Positions 1 through 7,426 of a DNA stretch of 9,251 nt are shown here, one piece after another. The stretch is taken from NCBI GenBank assembly GCA_002420085.1, contig DIHI01000165.1, positions 7,191 through 16,441 on the forward strand. The letters run 5' to 3'. The notes beneath the pieces are model-generated. The model had not been told where the DNA came from, made no database searches, and saw only the letters and a list, made by a program, of their open reading frames with translations. The number at the start of each line of letters is the position of its first letter. Positions within the stretch are counted from its first letter, which is position 1. The stretch is from Lysobacterales bacterium UBA5700. GTDB lineage: Bacteria; Pseudomonadota; Gammaproteobacteria; Xanthomonadales; Xanthomonadaceae. The position numbers were made by a program, and so were the translations under genes.

Positions 1-3000
1 GATCGGTGCTGCCACTGGCCAGCAGGCGCAGCAGGTGCTGGGCCTGGTCGAGCAGGCGATCCTCCAGCGACGCGCCGGCCAGGTCCGCCCGCAGCAATTC
101 GCTCGGGTAGATGTGGTTCTGGAAACACCAGGCCGGCTGACCATCGATCACTGCCGGACTGAGGATCAGCGACAGGCTCAGGGCCTCCAGGAAACGACCG
201 AGCGGCACCGCCGCCAGCCAGTCCTCCAGGCGCGCCTGCTCGGCCGGCAACAGGCCGAGTGCATCGACCGCCGACCGGCAGATCGCGCCGGCCTCGGCCT
301 CGGTGAAGGCCAGGCTGGCCGGATCGACCCCGCGCAGACTGTCGGGATCGGGATGGTCCTGGTACTGGTGCCAGACCAGCAGCAGCAGGATCAGCCGACC
401 GCCGATCCGCGCCTGATTCTCGGCGGCATCGCGGCGGCTGTCGCCGACCCCGGTCGCCTTCCAGGCGGCCCGGCCCATGGCCACCGCCAGGTCGAAACGC
501 TCCAGTTCCTGCAGAAAGCCAGCGCGCCCGACCAGCACCTGGCGGACATCCTCCAGGGTGAGCATGGCTCGACCCTGCTGGTTCATCCGCAGCACCAGCC
601 GCTGACACAGATCCTGCAAGACCCAGGGCACCCGGTAGGCGGCCTGCACCAGCAGGTGCTCGCCACGCTCGCGCTGGTCGAGGTCGGCCCATTCCAGCGA
701 CAGCGGCGCCCGGGTCAGCCAGGCCAGCAGGTGCCGACATTCCGACTCGGCCAGGATGCCCAGCACGAAATAACGGCCGCCACCGCCGACCGTGAAGTGG
801 TACATCGGCCCCTCCGGATCGTCCAGCGCCCAGCGCACCACGGCATAGCCGGTGAACACGAAGCGCATCCGGCCGGCGTCGTGGCGGGCACGCAGGCGCA
901 GCAACAGGCTCGGCTGGTGCAGCACCAGGCCATCGATCTCGTTGATCAGCAGCACCGGCCGACGGCCGGCCCGGCGCGCCGCCTGCTCGAAGCGGTCGAG
1001 CACCTGCTCGACCCGCGCGATCGGGTCGCCGGCGCTCACCCGAGTGGCGGTCTCCGATCCGCTCGGCCCGGCATCGGCAGCGAGCGCCGCCGCCAGCAGA
1101 TCGACGAACGCCTCGGCGGTGTCGCTGCCCTGGCAGTCGATCATCACGCAGTGGACATCGTCGCGACTGCGGGCCTCATGCAGCACCTGGTTGAGCAGGC
1201 TGGTCTTGCCGATCTGCCGGGCGCCCAGGATCAGGAAGCTGCGCCCACCCAGGCCGGCGGCGATCTCGGCCCGGATCGCCTCGCGCCCGACGAACAGCGG
1301 GCTGCCCGGCGGCAGGCTGCCGGCCTGGACGAAGGGTGACAGCCGGTCGAGGTCGGTCTGGGCACGCACCCCGGCCCAGAACGCCCGGACCGGATCGCGG
1401 CTGCGCAGGATGTCGCGCAGGCGCGGCTCGTCCAGCCGCACCTCGACCGCCGCCGTCAGCCCGGCCAGACCCGGACCACAGCCGATGTGCAGGTCACGGA
1501 CCCGAGGGTTCGATGCGGCTGTCGGTGTCGGTGTCGGCACCGAATCGCCCTGCCCGGCCAGGGCATCCAGCCGCTCGGCCCCGACCGGACGCAGGTGCAG
1601 GTAGACCTCGGCGGTCTTGTCGGACAGGCCGTCCGGCCGTTGCAGGCGGATCCGCAGCCCACCGGCCTCCGGTACGATCGCAGCGGCCGACGTCCCGGTC
1701 AGGGCCTGGGCCAGGGCATTGCCGGTGGCCGGCTCGATCTGGCCGTCGGCCCACAGCCGACCGACGGTCCAGAACAGATCGCGCCGCCAGTTCTCGGTCG
1801 GCAGGCCGAACAGACCGATCTCATCGGCCTGAATGCCGACCAGGGCCGGCAGGTGCAGGGCACGCCACCAGGCATCCGGGTCGGCCAATCGGTGCAGCAC
1901 GTCGATCAGTTCGGCCAGTTCCGGCTGCTGATCGACCAGACCGGCGATCAGGCCGGCCAGATCCGGGCGCAGCACGTACAGACCGGCGCTGCGCTGGACC
2001 AGGTGCAGCCGCTCCAAGCGGTCGAGCAGGGCCTGATCGAAGCCGACCAGGTGCAGCAGGCGCCGGACCGGCGCCGCCAGATCGGCCAGGTCGGTGGCGC
2101 TGGTCAGGCCGCGCACCCGCAGATCCTTGCGCAGGCTCATCAGCCGCTCGGGGCGAAAGCCGGCCTCGCCGGCCTTGGCCAGCAGCTTGGTCGAGCGACC
2201 GGGCCGGACTGGCCGCGATTCGACCGTCTCATCGGCGACCGCCCCCATCGGGATGCGCGCCAGGGACAGCCGGATGCGCGCCTGTGACAGGCCGATCAGG
2301 GCCGCCAGCTCGCGCGGTTGCAGGCCGCGCAGATCGGCGCGCGCCCAGGCCAGCCGAGCGGTTGTTCGGGCAAGCGTGCCCAGCCCGAGTTGCCGCAGGT
2401 CGTGGCCGGCGGCGGCCAGGGCCCGGCCGGCCGAGTGCCGGTCCTGGCCCAGGTGACCTGCCAGGGCGGCCAGGAAGGGGCCATCGACCCGCCGGGGATC
2501 GACCATGGCCGGATGCAGCAGAACCGCTCCGGCCGCCGCCAGGGCGGCATGCCAGATCGCCGCCGTCGCTGCCGGCAGCACCCAGACCCAGGCCGGCCGG
2601 GTGCCGGCCTGGGCCCGCTGGCGCAAGCCGGCCCACAGCGCCGCACGGACCGGTGTGATCGCCGGGTCGTCGGTCAGCAGGCGCTCGGCCAGATCGCCGG
2701 CCGGAGACAGCAGCACCCGGCCGGGTCGGCCGTCGCTGCGCGGCCAGGCGCCGCTGCGGTAGGTCCGCCCCCGGTTTTCCACCGGCTGGCCGTCGATCGC
2801 CCGCAGCAGGGCATCCAGGTCCAGACCCTGGCCATGGCGGCGGCCGGGGCCGTAGTCGTGCAGTGGTCGGTCGAGATCGACCCGATCGCTGTCCGGCCGC
2901 TCGACCAGGGCACGAACCACCGCCTCCGGCCGCAGCGGCTCATCCAGCACCAGGATGGCGACCCCGCCGGTCAGCCGGTCGATCCGCTCGAACAGGTCGG

Positions 3001-6000
3001 CGGCCTGAGGGGCGATCAGGGCCGGGCTGGTCTGGCGATCGCTGGCGAACGGCTCGCCCAGGTCGAGCGGCCAGTCACTGCTGTCCTGACCCTGACGGCT
3101 CTCGGTGGACACCTGCAATACCAGCCGGGCGACCCCGGGCGGCACCTCGACCTCCAGTCGGCCGTTGACCGGCGGGTCATTGGCCTCGAACCGGCTGAGC
3201 TCCTGCCGCCATTCCGCCAGCACTGGCCCGGTCGGGCCACCATCGGCACTGGCCGACCGCGCCTGGAGCCGGAGGCTCACAGCCTCCAGGTCCTGGCCGC
3301 CTTCGTGCAGCAGGACGAAGCGGATCCGTACCCGAGCGCCGGTCCAGGCCAGCACCTCGGCCCGCTCCAGGCGTGCCCGGCTGCGCGCGACCACCTCGGT
3401 CAGCCGACCCAGCAGGGCGCGTCGCCAGGCAGGTTCGATCTCGGTCATCATGCGCCGGGCCAGGGCCGACCAGTCTGGCCAAGCGCCGCCGCCGTCCAGG
3501 CGCGGCTGCCAGGGCCGGGCCAGGGCCTGGAGCAGCCAGCGCTGTTGACGCTCCAGGCGCCAGGTATCGTCCGGGCTGTCGGGCGGGGTACGCGCCGCCG
3601 GCTCGCGCAGCAGGGCCAGCAGCGGACCCTCGCCGGCCGGGATCGCGCGGCTGCGGGCCAGCACCGCCAGGGCCGACCGCCACTCCGGCGCGGCTACCAG
3701 CCCGCGCAGGGCGTGCAGACCGGCCAGACAGGCCGAGTCCCGATCGAGCGAACGGCCTGACTCCCGGCCTGAGTCGGGCAGCCGGGCCGAGTCGATCTTG
3801 CCGTCCGGGTCTTTGCCCAGATCGCAAGCCAGCCCGGCCAGGGCCAGCAGCCATTCGACCAGTGGCACCCGACCGGACCCTGGCTCAGGCAGATACCCGG
3901 ACAGGAACAGCGGCAGGTGCCGAACGACCTCGGCCGGCAGCCGGTGCAGGCCGCGCAACAGCGCCTCGGGCAGGCGGCTGGCCAGATCGGCCGGTCCGAG
4001 TTCGGCGACCAGGGCCTGCAACCAGGCATGGGCGGCCTGGATCGCTGCCGTCGGGTACACCGCAAGGGCCTGGTCGATTTCGCTGCGCGGCCGCTGCCGC
4101 AGGTCGGCCAGACGTTCGCTGACGAACTCGCTGCTGACCCGACGGCGACGCAGGGCGGCCAGCAATTCGGCCAGCATCGCCTCACCGGGGTCACCGGCAT
4201 GCGGCGGTTCGAGATCCTCCAGCAGGTCCAGACCGACCCCCCAGAGTGACTGCCAGTCGGCCAGACTGCGCTCGGACCGGAGTTCGCGGGCCATCGCCGC
4301 CAGATCGGCCGGCCCGCAGCGGCTGCCATCCAGCACCTGCCACAGGTAGTCGGGCGACTCGCCCAGGGCGATCGCCTCGGCCAGCAGCGCGCGCCGGGCT
4401 TCCGGACCCATGACCTCGTCGGCTCGGTCGAACGCCCGCCGAGCCAGCAGGCGCGCCACCCGCAGCCGGTCGCTGTCCTGCTCGGACTCGGGCAACTCGG
4501 CCGCCTGCGCCTGCCAGTGCTGGCGCTCGCTGCGCCGAAAGATCGACAGGCTGCCATCGTTACCTACCAGGGCGATTCGAGCCGGTCCCGGAAACCGCGA
4601 CAGATCAATATGGTCGTACACACGCATGGTCGCTTCGGGCTGTCCATCCGTTTCCGGGACGATCACCATATCGGCGACCCAGTTGGTCATCTCATGCAGC
4701 CAAGTTCTGCGGCCTTGTACGTCCAATACCTTCAGCGAATTGGGTGTGGCCGAAATACCGATGCGTAGCGCTGCACCGCGACCGGTAACGTCCAGGGTGG
4801 TGACACTGCCACGCAAATGATCGATCCAGAGCACACGATGGGTGCGGGCATCGAAACACCAGATTCGACCGGCCTGGGTACTCACGATCAGGACCGGCGC
4901 CGCTTGTCCGCCGATCTCGCCGATGGCGAAACGCAGCGCGACCACCGGGGCATCCAACCGGGTCTGCGCCTGGGCCTGCCAGCCGTCCGCCTGCGACCAG
5001 CTCAGCCAGTGCAGGCTGCTCAGGCGGGTACCGGCCGCCATCCAGCACTGGCCCTCCAGTTCGGTGACGTCCAGGGCGCGGGCCGGCACCGGCAGCGGCT
5101 GGCGTGGCCCGTCCGGAGCCAGGGCGGTTGCCGGGTCGGCGGCGAGTTCCAGCCGATAGGGATCCAGCCAGACCCGCGTGCCGTCGGCCCAGACCAGACC
5201 GAGGTGCAGGCGGGTATCGGTCGGTGGCGACAGCGGGACCACCGCCAGACTCTCCAGTCCGGTCTGGCCGGACGGCACGATCAGCGAATGCACGTGGTCG
5301 GTCGGCCCGCGCGACGGCCAGATCAGGACCACCGCCTCGCGTCCGGCGACCGCCACCGCCGGTCGATCTGCCCCCTGGTGCAGGCTGCGAATCCAGGTCC
5401 AGGGCAGGGGCCAGGGCTGGGTCGAGGCCGTCGAGCCGTGGCAGGCCGGTTCGATCGGCCAAAAAGGTGAGCGATTCTCACGCACAGTCCGCGCGATCGT
5501 CGCCCCCGGTCCGGACAGCACGGACTCGGGCAGGGGCAGCCAGCCGAGGCCCTCGCCGGTCGCCAGCACCAGGGCCGCGCCGTCGGCCAGGGACAGGGCA
5601 CTGACCAACCGCATCCGGCCGGGCCAGGTCGCCTCGTGCAGGTAGGGTCGGGTCGCCAGATTGCCGATCGCAGCGGCGCGAACGGCCGCTCGCTCTGGCC
5701 TGGATTCAGATTCAGACTCAGATCCGGATTCTGATCCGGCCCGATCCCAGACACTGTCGATGGCGGATCTGAACAAGGCATCGGAAGTCTGCCGCCAGAC
5801 CTCGGGCGAACGGCTCAATTGCTCGCGCAGGGCGATGCCGCCGGCTGCCTGGATGGCTGCCGCCCTGGCGCGCGCCTGCCCGACCTGCGACTCCGTGCCC
5901 TGCGACTCCGTGCCCTGCGGCTCCGTGCCCTGCGGCTCCGCTGCCCGTAGCTCAGAGGCAGCCGCCAGCAGGGCGGCCAGTTCCTGGCCGGCCAGGGTGC

Positions 6001-7339
6001 CGGGACGAACCCGACTGCGCTGGTGGGCCAGTTGACAATAGCCATCCAGCAATCGCTCGGGCTGACGCCAGGTGGCATGCAGCCAGAGCAGTTGCCGAAC
6101 CTCCGGCTCGGGACCGGCGAGCCGCGAATCGGGATCGGCCCAGGCACGCCACTGCTCGGCCTGCGGCCACTGGGCCAGGCAGCGACTAACGATCTGGTCC
6201 CAGACCCGCTCCAGCCGTTCGGTGCCCAGCCAGCGCCACCGGCTCAAGCGCCGGTTGCGGCCGGCCACCAGGATATCGAGCCGGTCGGGGACATCGGCCG
6301 GTGCCGGCAGCAGGGCCAGCCCCGAGACCCCGGCGTCCAACTGATGGGGGGGCGACAACGGTTCCACCGTCGGCGTTTCGTCCGCACTCGTCGCCACGCC
6401 CCCGCGATAGCGCAGGAGCAGGCCATTGCCGCTGGCCAGCAACAGATCGCTGCCGGTTTCGGCCAGGGCCATGGCCACCGGCGGCGCGCTCGACCGGAAC
6501 TCGCTCGGCTTGCCCCTGCCCGCTGGCCACCAGCAGACCCGGTCGTCTTCCTCCAACCAGGCCCAGCCGGTGGCCCGCGCCGATCCAGTCTGATCGGACG
6601 ACTGGGGCGAATGGGGCGGATCGAGCGAACTGGCCGTCCGACACAGGGCCAGCAGGCGGGCTCCAGCGGCCTCAGGCGGGGGCGCCCGATCGGCCAGGGC
6701 GTCCGGGCCGCTGTTCTGCACTTGAATCTCGAACGCGCGAATCAGGATGTCATCGGAATGTCCGGCCAGGTCCGGCAGCGGGACTTCGGTCCAACCCTGG
6801 CCGCGCTCGGAGGTCTCGCGGTGCTCGGCAATCGGTCGCAGCCGATGCCGGTGGTTCGGTGCGTCCCACCACAGCGAGGCACGCCACAGGTGCGGACTGG
6901 GCGGCTTGGCATCATTGGCCCAGCGTCGGACACAGACGAACACATCGACCTCGGTGCTGTAGCGCCGGGGCGACAGCAGGATGTTGCGAATCTCGTCGGT
7001 ATCGGTCTGCAAGCCGTCCAGGGCGAAGTGCTCGTCACGCGCCAGACCATCGCCACGGATGTCGAGCAGGCCGACCTGACCATCGGCGGTGGCATACAGG
7101 GCGACCGGCTGCCCGCCGACCCGTCCGGCAGCCAGTTCGACCGGCATTTCCTCCAGTTCGCAGGTGTCGGTGGTACGCAGCCAGGGCTGGCGCAGATGCC
7201 GGCTGAGCCGCTCGACCCGCTGCCAATCGTCGGCGGCCAGTGTGATGCCGGTGTGCGCTGGATCGTTGGCATCCAGCGCTTGGGCGTCCAGCGCTTGCAA
7301 TGCGCGTTCGAGCGCCTCAAGATCGGCGAGGAGCAGCAT
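1..7339 (-). CDS. Giant multidomain protein with beta-propeller-like N-terminus and C-terminal STAND/AAA-type ATPase (3' end beyond window)
   Basis: One minus-strand frame stays open for 2,446 codons and leaves the window without a stop, far beyond chance. Its codons end mostly in G or C. The ATG at 7337-7339 is chosen because AAGGA lies 5 bases upstream. The C-terminal part is a P-loop NTPase of the STAND/AAA_16 type: FVGRE at residues 2016-2020, Walker A GARQIGKTS at 2039-2047 (Lys2045), Walker B VLLINEID at 2129-2136, and a sensor-like FVFTGY at 2160-2165. The N-terminal 900 residues carry repeated strand patterns such as VLIVSTQAGRIWCFDA (816-831), typical of PQQ/WD40-like propellers. No signal peptide or membrane helix is seen, so it is probably cytoplasmic. 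By analogy with STAND proteins I infer a sensor-gated, ATP-driven switch; the actual role is unknown. Lysine is extremely rare (about 11 in total). It is divergent from the anchored binding-protein-like gene at 7441. I do not recognise a named family for the whole protein. Confidence 0.93.
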   Translation of the reverse strand, partial: MLLLADLEALERALQALDAQALDANDPAHTGITLAADDWQRVERLSRHLRQPWLRTTDTCELEEMPVELAAGRVGGQPVALYATADGQVGLLDIRGDGLARDEHFALDGLQTDTDEIRNILLSPRRYSTEVDVFVCVRRWANDAKPPSPHLWRASLWWDAPNHRHRLRPIAEHRETSERGQGWTEVPLPDLAGHSDDILIRAFEIQVQNSGPDALADRAPPPEAAGARLLALCRTASSLDPPHSPQSSDQTGSARATGWAWLEEDDRVCWWPAGRGKPSEFRSSAPPVAMALAETGSDLLLASGNGLLLRYRGGVATSADETPTVEPLSPPHQLDAGVSGLALLPAPADVPDRLDILVAGRNRRLSRWRWLGTERLERVWDQIVSRCLAQWPQAEQWRAWADPDSRLAGPEPEVRQLLWLHATWRQPERLLDGYCQLAHQRSRVRPGTLAGQELAALLAAASELRAAEPQGTEPQGTESQGTESQVGQARARAAAIQAAGGIALREQLSRSPEVWRQTSDALFRSAIDSVWDRAGSESGSESESESRPERAAVRAAAIGNLATRPYLHEATWPGRMRLVSALSLADGAALVLATGEGLGWLPLPESVLSGPGATIARTVRENRSPFWPIEPACHGSTASTQPWPLPWTWIRSLHQGADRPAVAVAGREAVVLIWPSRGPTDHVHSLIVPSGQTGLESLAVVPLSPPTDTRLHLGLVWADGTRVWLDPYRLELAADPATALAPDGPRQPLPVPARALDVTELEGQCWMAAGTRLSSLHWLSWSQADGWQAQAQTRLDAPVVALRFAIGEIGGQAAPVLIVSTQAGRIWCFDARTHRVLWIDHLRGSVTTLDVTGRGAALRIGISATPNSLKVLDVQGRRTWLHEMTNWVADMVIVPETDGQPEATMRVYDHIDLSRFPGPARIALVGNDGSLSIFRRSERQHWQAQAAELPESEQDSDRLRVARLLARRAFDRADEVMGPEARRALLAEAIALGESPDYLWQVLDGSRCGPADLAAMARELRSERSLADWQSLWGVGLDLLEDLEPPHAGDPGEAMLAELLAALRRRRVSSEFVSERLADLRQRPRSEIDQALAVYPTAAIQAAHAWLQALVAELGPADLASRLPEALLRGLHRLPAEVVRHLPLFLSGYLPEPGSGRVPLVEWLLALAGLACDLGKDPDGKIDSARLPDSGRESGRSLDRDSACLAGLHALRGLVAAPEWRSALAVLARSRAIPAGEGPLLALLREPAARTPPDSPDDTWRLERQQRWLLQALARPWQPRLDGGGAWPDWSALARRMMTEIEPAWRRALLGRLTEVVARSRARLERAEVLAWTGARVRIRFVLLHEGGQDLEAVSLRLQARSASADGGPTGPVLAEWRQELSRFEANDPPVNGRLEVEVPPGVARLVLQVSTESRQGQDSSDWPLDLGEPFASDRQTSPALIAPQAADLFERIDRLTGGVAILVLDEPLRPEAVVRALVERPDSDRVDLDRPLHDYGPGRRHGQGLDLDALLRAIDGQPVENRGRTYRSGAWPRSDGRPGRVLLSPAGDLAERLLTDDPAITPVRAALWAGLRQRAQAGTRPAWVWVLPAATAAIWHAALAAAGAVLLHPAMVDPRRVDGPFLAALAGHLGQDRHSAGRALAAAGHDLRQLGLGTLARTTARLAWARADLRGLQPRELAALIGLSQARIRLSLARIPMGAVADETVESRPVRPGRSTKLLAKAGEAGFRPERLMSLRKDLRVRGLTSATDLADLAAPVRRLLHLVGFDQALLDRLERLHLVQRSAGLYVLRPDLAGLIAGLVDQQPELAELIDVLHRLADPDAWWRALHLPALVGIQADEIGLFGLPTENWRRDLFWTVGRLWADGQIEPATGNALAQALTGTSAAAIVPEAGGLRIRLQRPDGLSDKTAEVYLHLRPVGAERLDALAGQGDSVPTPTPTAASNPRVRDLHIGCGPGLAGLTAAVEVRLDEPRLRDILRSRDPVRAFWAGVRAQTDLDRLSPFVQAGSLPPGSPLFVGREAIRAEIAAGLGGRSFLILGARQIGKTSLLNQVLHEARSRDDVHCVMIDCQGSDTAEAFVDLLAAALAADAGPSGSETATRVSAGDPIARVEQVLDRFEQAARRAGRRPVLLINEIDGLVLHQPSLLLRLRARHDAGRMRFVFTGYAVVRWALDDPEGPMYHFTVGGGGRYFVLGILAESECRHLLAWLTRAPLSLEWADLDQRERGEHLLVQAAYRVPWVLQDLCQRLVLRMNQQGRAMLTLEDVRQVLVGRAGFLQELERFDLAVAMGRAAWKATGVGDSRRDAAENQARIGGRLILLLLVWHQYQDHPDPDSLRGVDPASLAFTEAEAGAICRSAVDALGLLPAEQARLEDWLAAVPLGRFLEALSLSLILSPAVIDGQPAWCFQNHIYPSELLRADLAGASLEDRLLDQAQHLLRLLASGSTD
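485..1312 (-). other. STAND/AAA_16-type ATPase domain within the giant protein
   Basis: Residues about 2010-2285. In order: PLFVGRE lead-in (2014-2020), Walker A GARQIGKTS (2039-2047) with the usual Leu-Leu after it, a strand ending in MIDCQGSD, Walker B VLLINEID (2129-2136) with Asn where many relatives have Asp but with the acidic Glu-Ile-Asp present, a sensor-1-like RFVFTGY (2159-2165), then the pattern VLGILAESE...LL and AYRVPWVLQDLC. The last pattern matches the 'GhPyllqllc' helix that closes the lid of COG1672/nSTAND ATPases, and LTLEDVRQVL (2260-2269) matches the segment that usually follows. Key catalytic positions look intact, so ATP binding is likely; hydrolysis is inferred. Confidence 0.85.
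1520..1537. repeat. Three copies of a 6-bp repeat coding a Pro-Thr linker
   Basis: TGTCGG occurs three times in tandem. On the coding strand it gives PTPTPT at residues 1935-1940, about 75 residues before the ATPase lead-in, and probably a flexible hinge between the adaptor-like modules and the ATPase. Confidence 0.8.
1700..1918 (-). other. Small helical segment resembling an effector-associated domain
   Basis: Residues about 1808-1880. The pattern is LIDVLHRLAD, a Trp-Trp-Arg, then LVGIQADEI, then ENWRRDLFWTVGRLWADGQI. It follows the layout of death-domain-like effector-associated domains (EADs): helix, L-G-I---I, W-R-----a---G-l---l. EADs are known as adaptor modules in bacterial STAND and CHAT conflict proteins. 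The assignment is by eye and uncertain. Confidence 0.3.
1961..2323 (-). other. HTH and winged-HTH-like segments of the giant protein
   Basis: Residues 1673-1697 (LQPRELAALIGLSQARIRLS and onward) have the helix-turn-helix spacing with Gly-Leu-Ser at the turn. Residues about 1745-1793 give three helices and a beta wing ending in LVQRSAGLYVLRPD, the usual winged-helix ending. They lie between the CHAT-like segment and the ATPase lead-in. In STAND proteins such modules often mediate protein contacts instead of DNA binding, so DNA binding is not claimed. Confidence 0.4.
2372..2968 (-). other. Possible degenerate CHAT/caspase-like domain in the giant protein
   Basis: Residues about 1458-1656. It opens with a strand AILVLDEPLRPEAVV (1461-1475), passes RHGQGLDLDALL (1501-1512) at a place where CHAT proteases have the His-Gly motif, then WVWVLPAATAA (1584-1594), where they have the strand ending in Asn-Ala-Cys. 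It continues with AAAGAVLL, VD, FLAALAGHL and SAGRALAAAGHDLRQLG (1636-1652), which follows the order of the CHAT C-terminal half (GA-vv, VDD, FY--L, S--eAL--A---L). The expected Cys is Ala1591, so if the homology is real the protease is dead. Read by eye; could be coincidental. Confidence 0.3.
3056..3337 (-). other. Beta-sandwich-like segment of the giant protein
   Basis: Residues about 1335-1428 alternate hydrophobic and polar residues in clear strands: ARVRIRFVLLHEG, LEAVSLRLQARS, GRLEVEVPPGVARLVLQVST, then SSDWPLDLGEP. The VEVPPGVARLVLQV pattern resembles Ig/Fn3-like or C2-like beta sandwiches that follow helical scaffolds. No family can be named, and the fold is inferred from strand pattern alone. 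Confidence 0.35.
3356..4471 (-). other. Long alpha-helical region of the giant protein
   Basis: Residues about 957-1328 are rich in Leu, Ala, Arg and Glu with amphipathic spacing, as in RLRVARLLARRAFDRADEV and MLAELLAALRRRRVSSEFV. This predicts a mostly helical, possibly HEAT/TPR-like superhelix, although I cannot find a regular repeat length. A Ser/Asp/Arg-rich linker (about 1180-1203, with repeated Asp-Ser pairs) divides it into two halves. A scaffold or interaction role is an inference from position only. Confidence 0.4.
5702..5740. repeat. Imperfect 6-bp repeat coding a Ser/Glu tract
   Basis: A run of gattca/gactca/gatccg-type hexamers on the plus strand. In the minus-strand gene it encodes alternating Ser and Glu with two Gly (residues 535-546), an acidic low-complexity linker about 50 residues after the pentapeptide repeat. 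Confidence 0.75.
5885..5940. repeat. 15-bp tandem repeat (3.7 copies) inside the giant gene
   Basis: Units at 5885-5899 and 5900-5914 are identical (ctgcgactccgtgcc). The unit at 5915-5929 differs by one base, and a partial fourth lies at 5930-5940. The unit length is a multiple of three, so copy changes keep the frame. In the protein it gives Glu-Pro/Ser-Gln-Gly-Thr pentapeptides at residues 468-485, within the helical insert of the propeller region; probably a flexible linker. Confidence 0.9.
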
Positions 7340-7344
7340 GGTGT

Positions 7345-7349
7345 TCCTT
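7345..7349 (-). promoter_or_regulatory. Ribosome binding site of the giant gene
   Basis: The coding strand reads GAAGGAACACCATG: an AAGGA core five bases before the ATG at 7337-7339. This good match to a Shine-Dalgarno site decides the start over other in-frame candidates upstream, such as a GTG at 7376-7378. Confidence 0.75.
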
Positions 7350-7387
7350 CTCGGCTGCGGCGCATGGGATGCTAGCACAGCGGCCGA

Positions 7388-7400
7388 GCCCGATCCGGGC
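7388..7400. repeat. Short inverted repeat in the divergent intergenic region
   Basis: GCCCG and CGGGC flank a three-base centre (ATC), giving a 13-bp near-perfect palindrome about 50 bases from each start codon. It could be an operator or a chance occurrence in GC-rich DNA. Confidence 0.3.
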
Positions 7401-7420
7401 GTCCTGGCCGGACGGCAGGC

Positions 7421-7426
7421 AAGGAG
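7421..7426 (+). promoter_or_regulatory. Likely ribosome binding site of the plus-strand gene
   Basis: AAGGAG is the only strong Shine-Dalgarno-like hexamer before the plus gene. It sits 14 bases before the GTG at 7441 and 17 before the ATG at 7444, longer than the usual 5-10, so the start is not firmly set. Confidence 0.4.

Larger units (their letters stand above)
4520..7162 (-). other. Beta-propeller-like repeat region of the giant protein
   Basis: Residues about 60-940. I see about ten recurrences of a hydrophobic strand, a small/Asp-Gly turn and a second strand: ALYATADGQVGLLDI (80-94), LLLASGNGLLLRY, DRLDILVAGRNRRLSRW, ALVLATGEGLGWL, PAVAVAGREAVVLIW, LGLVWADGTRVWLD, VLIVSTQAGRIWCFDA (816-831), IALVGNDGSLSIF (922-934). 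This is the signature of PQQ- or WD40-type propeller blades, which normally act as binding or sensing platforms. Canonical WD dipeptides are mostly missing. A helical insert (about 400-560) with two low-complexity tracts splits the repeats, so there may be two propellers rather than one. Confidence 0.6.

Noticed and set aside
370..393. Hydrophobic LILLLLVW run as a membrane helix
   Set aside because: It is only about eight residues long and flanked by charged or polar residues, so it is a buried core helix in the C-terminal part of the ATPase protein.
2936..2956. ILVLDEP resembling an ABC-transporter Walker B
   Set aside because: No Walker A or ABC signature lies at a suitable distance before it (residues 1462-1468). 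It fits better as a plain hydrophobic strand.
3177..4557. Other minus-strand frames inside the giant gene (for example 3177-3854, 3694-4557)
   Set aside because: They are out of register with the 2,446-codon frame, lack domain-like sequence and ribosome binding sites, and are explained as GC-driven shadows.
5943..5960. tRNA-like start GCCCGTAGCTCAGAGG
   Set aside because: It matches a tRNA A-box, but there is no T-loop GTTCGA, no matching acceptor strand and no anticodon arm within the next 80 bases, and it lies inside coding sequence.
35..7375. Long plus-strand open frames opposite the giant gene (for example 35-1339, 1336-2658, 2318-3760, 6023-7375)
   Set aside because: Most of the longest lie in the frame that is codon-for-codon antisense to the giant gene. 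There a stop needs a sense CTA, TTA or TCA codon, which this GC-rich gene rarely uses. Their products are low-complexity Arg/Pro/Gln/Gly-rich sequences without domains.
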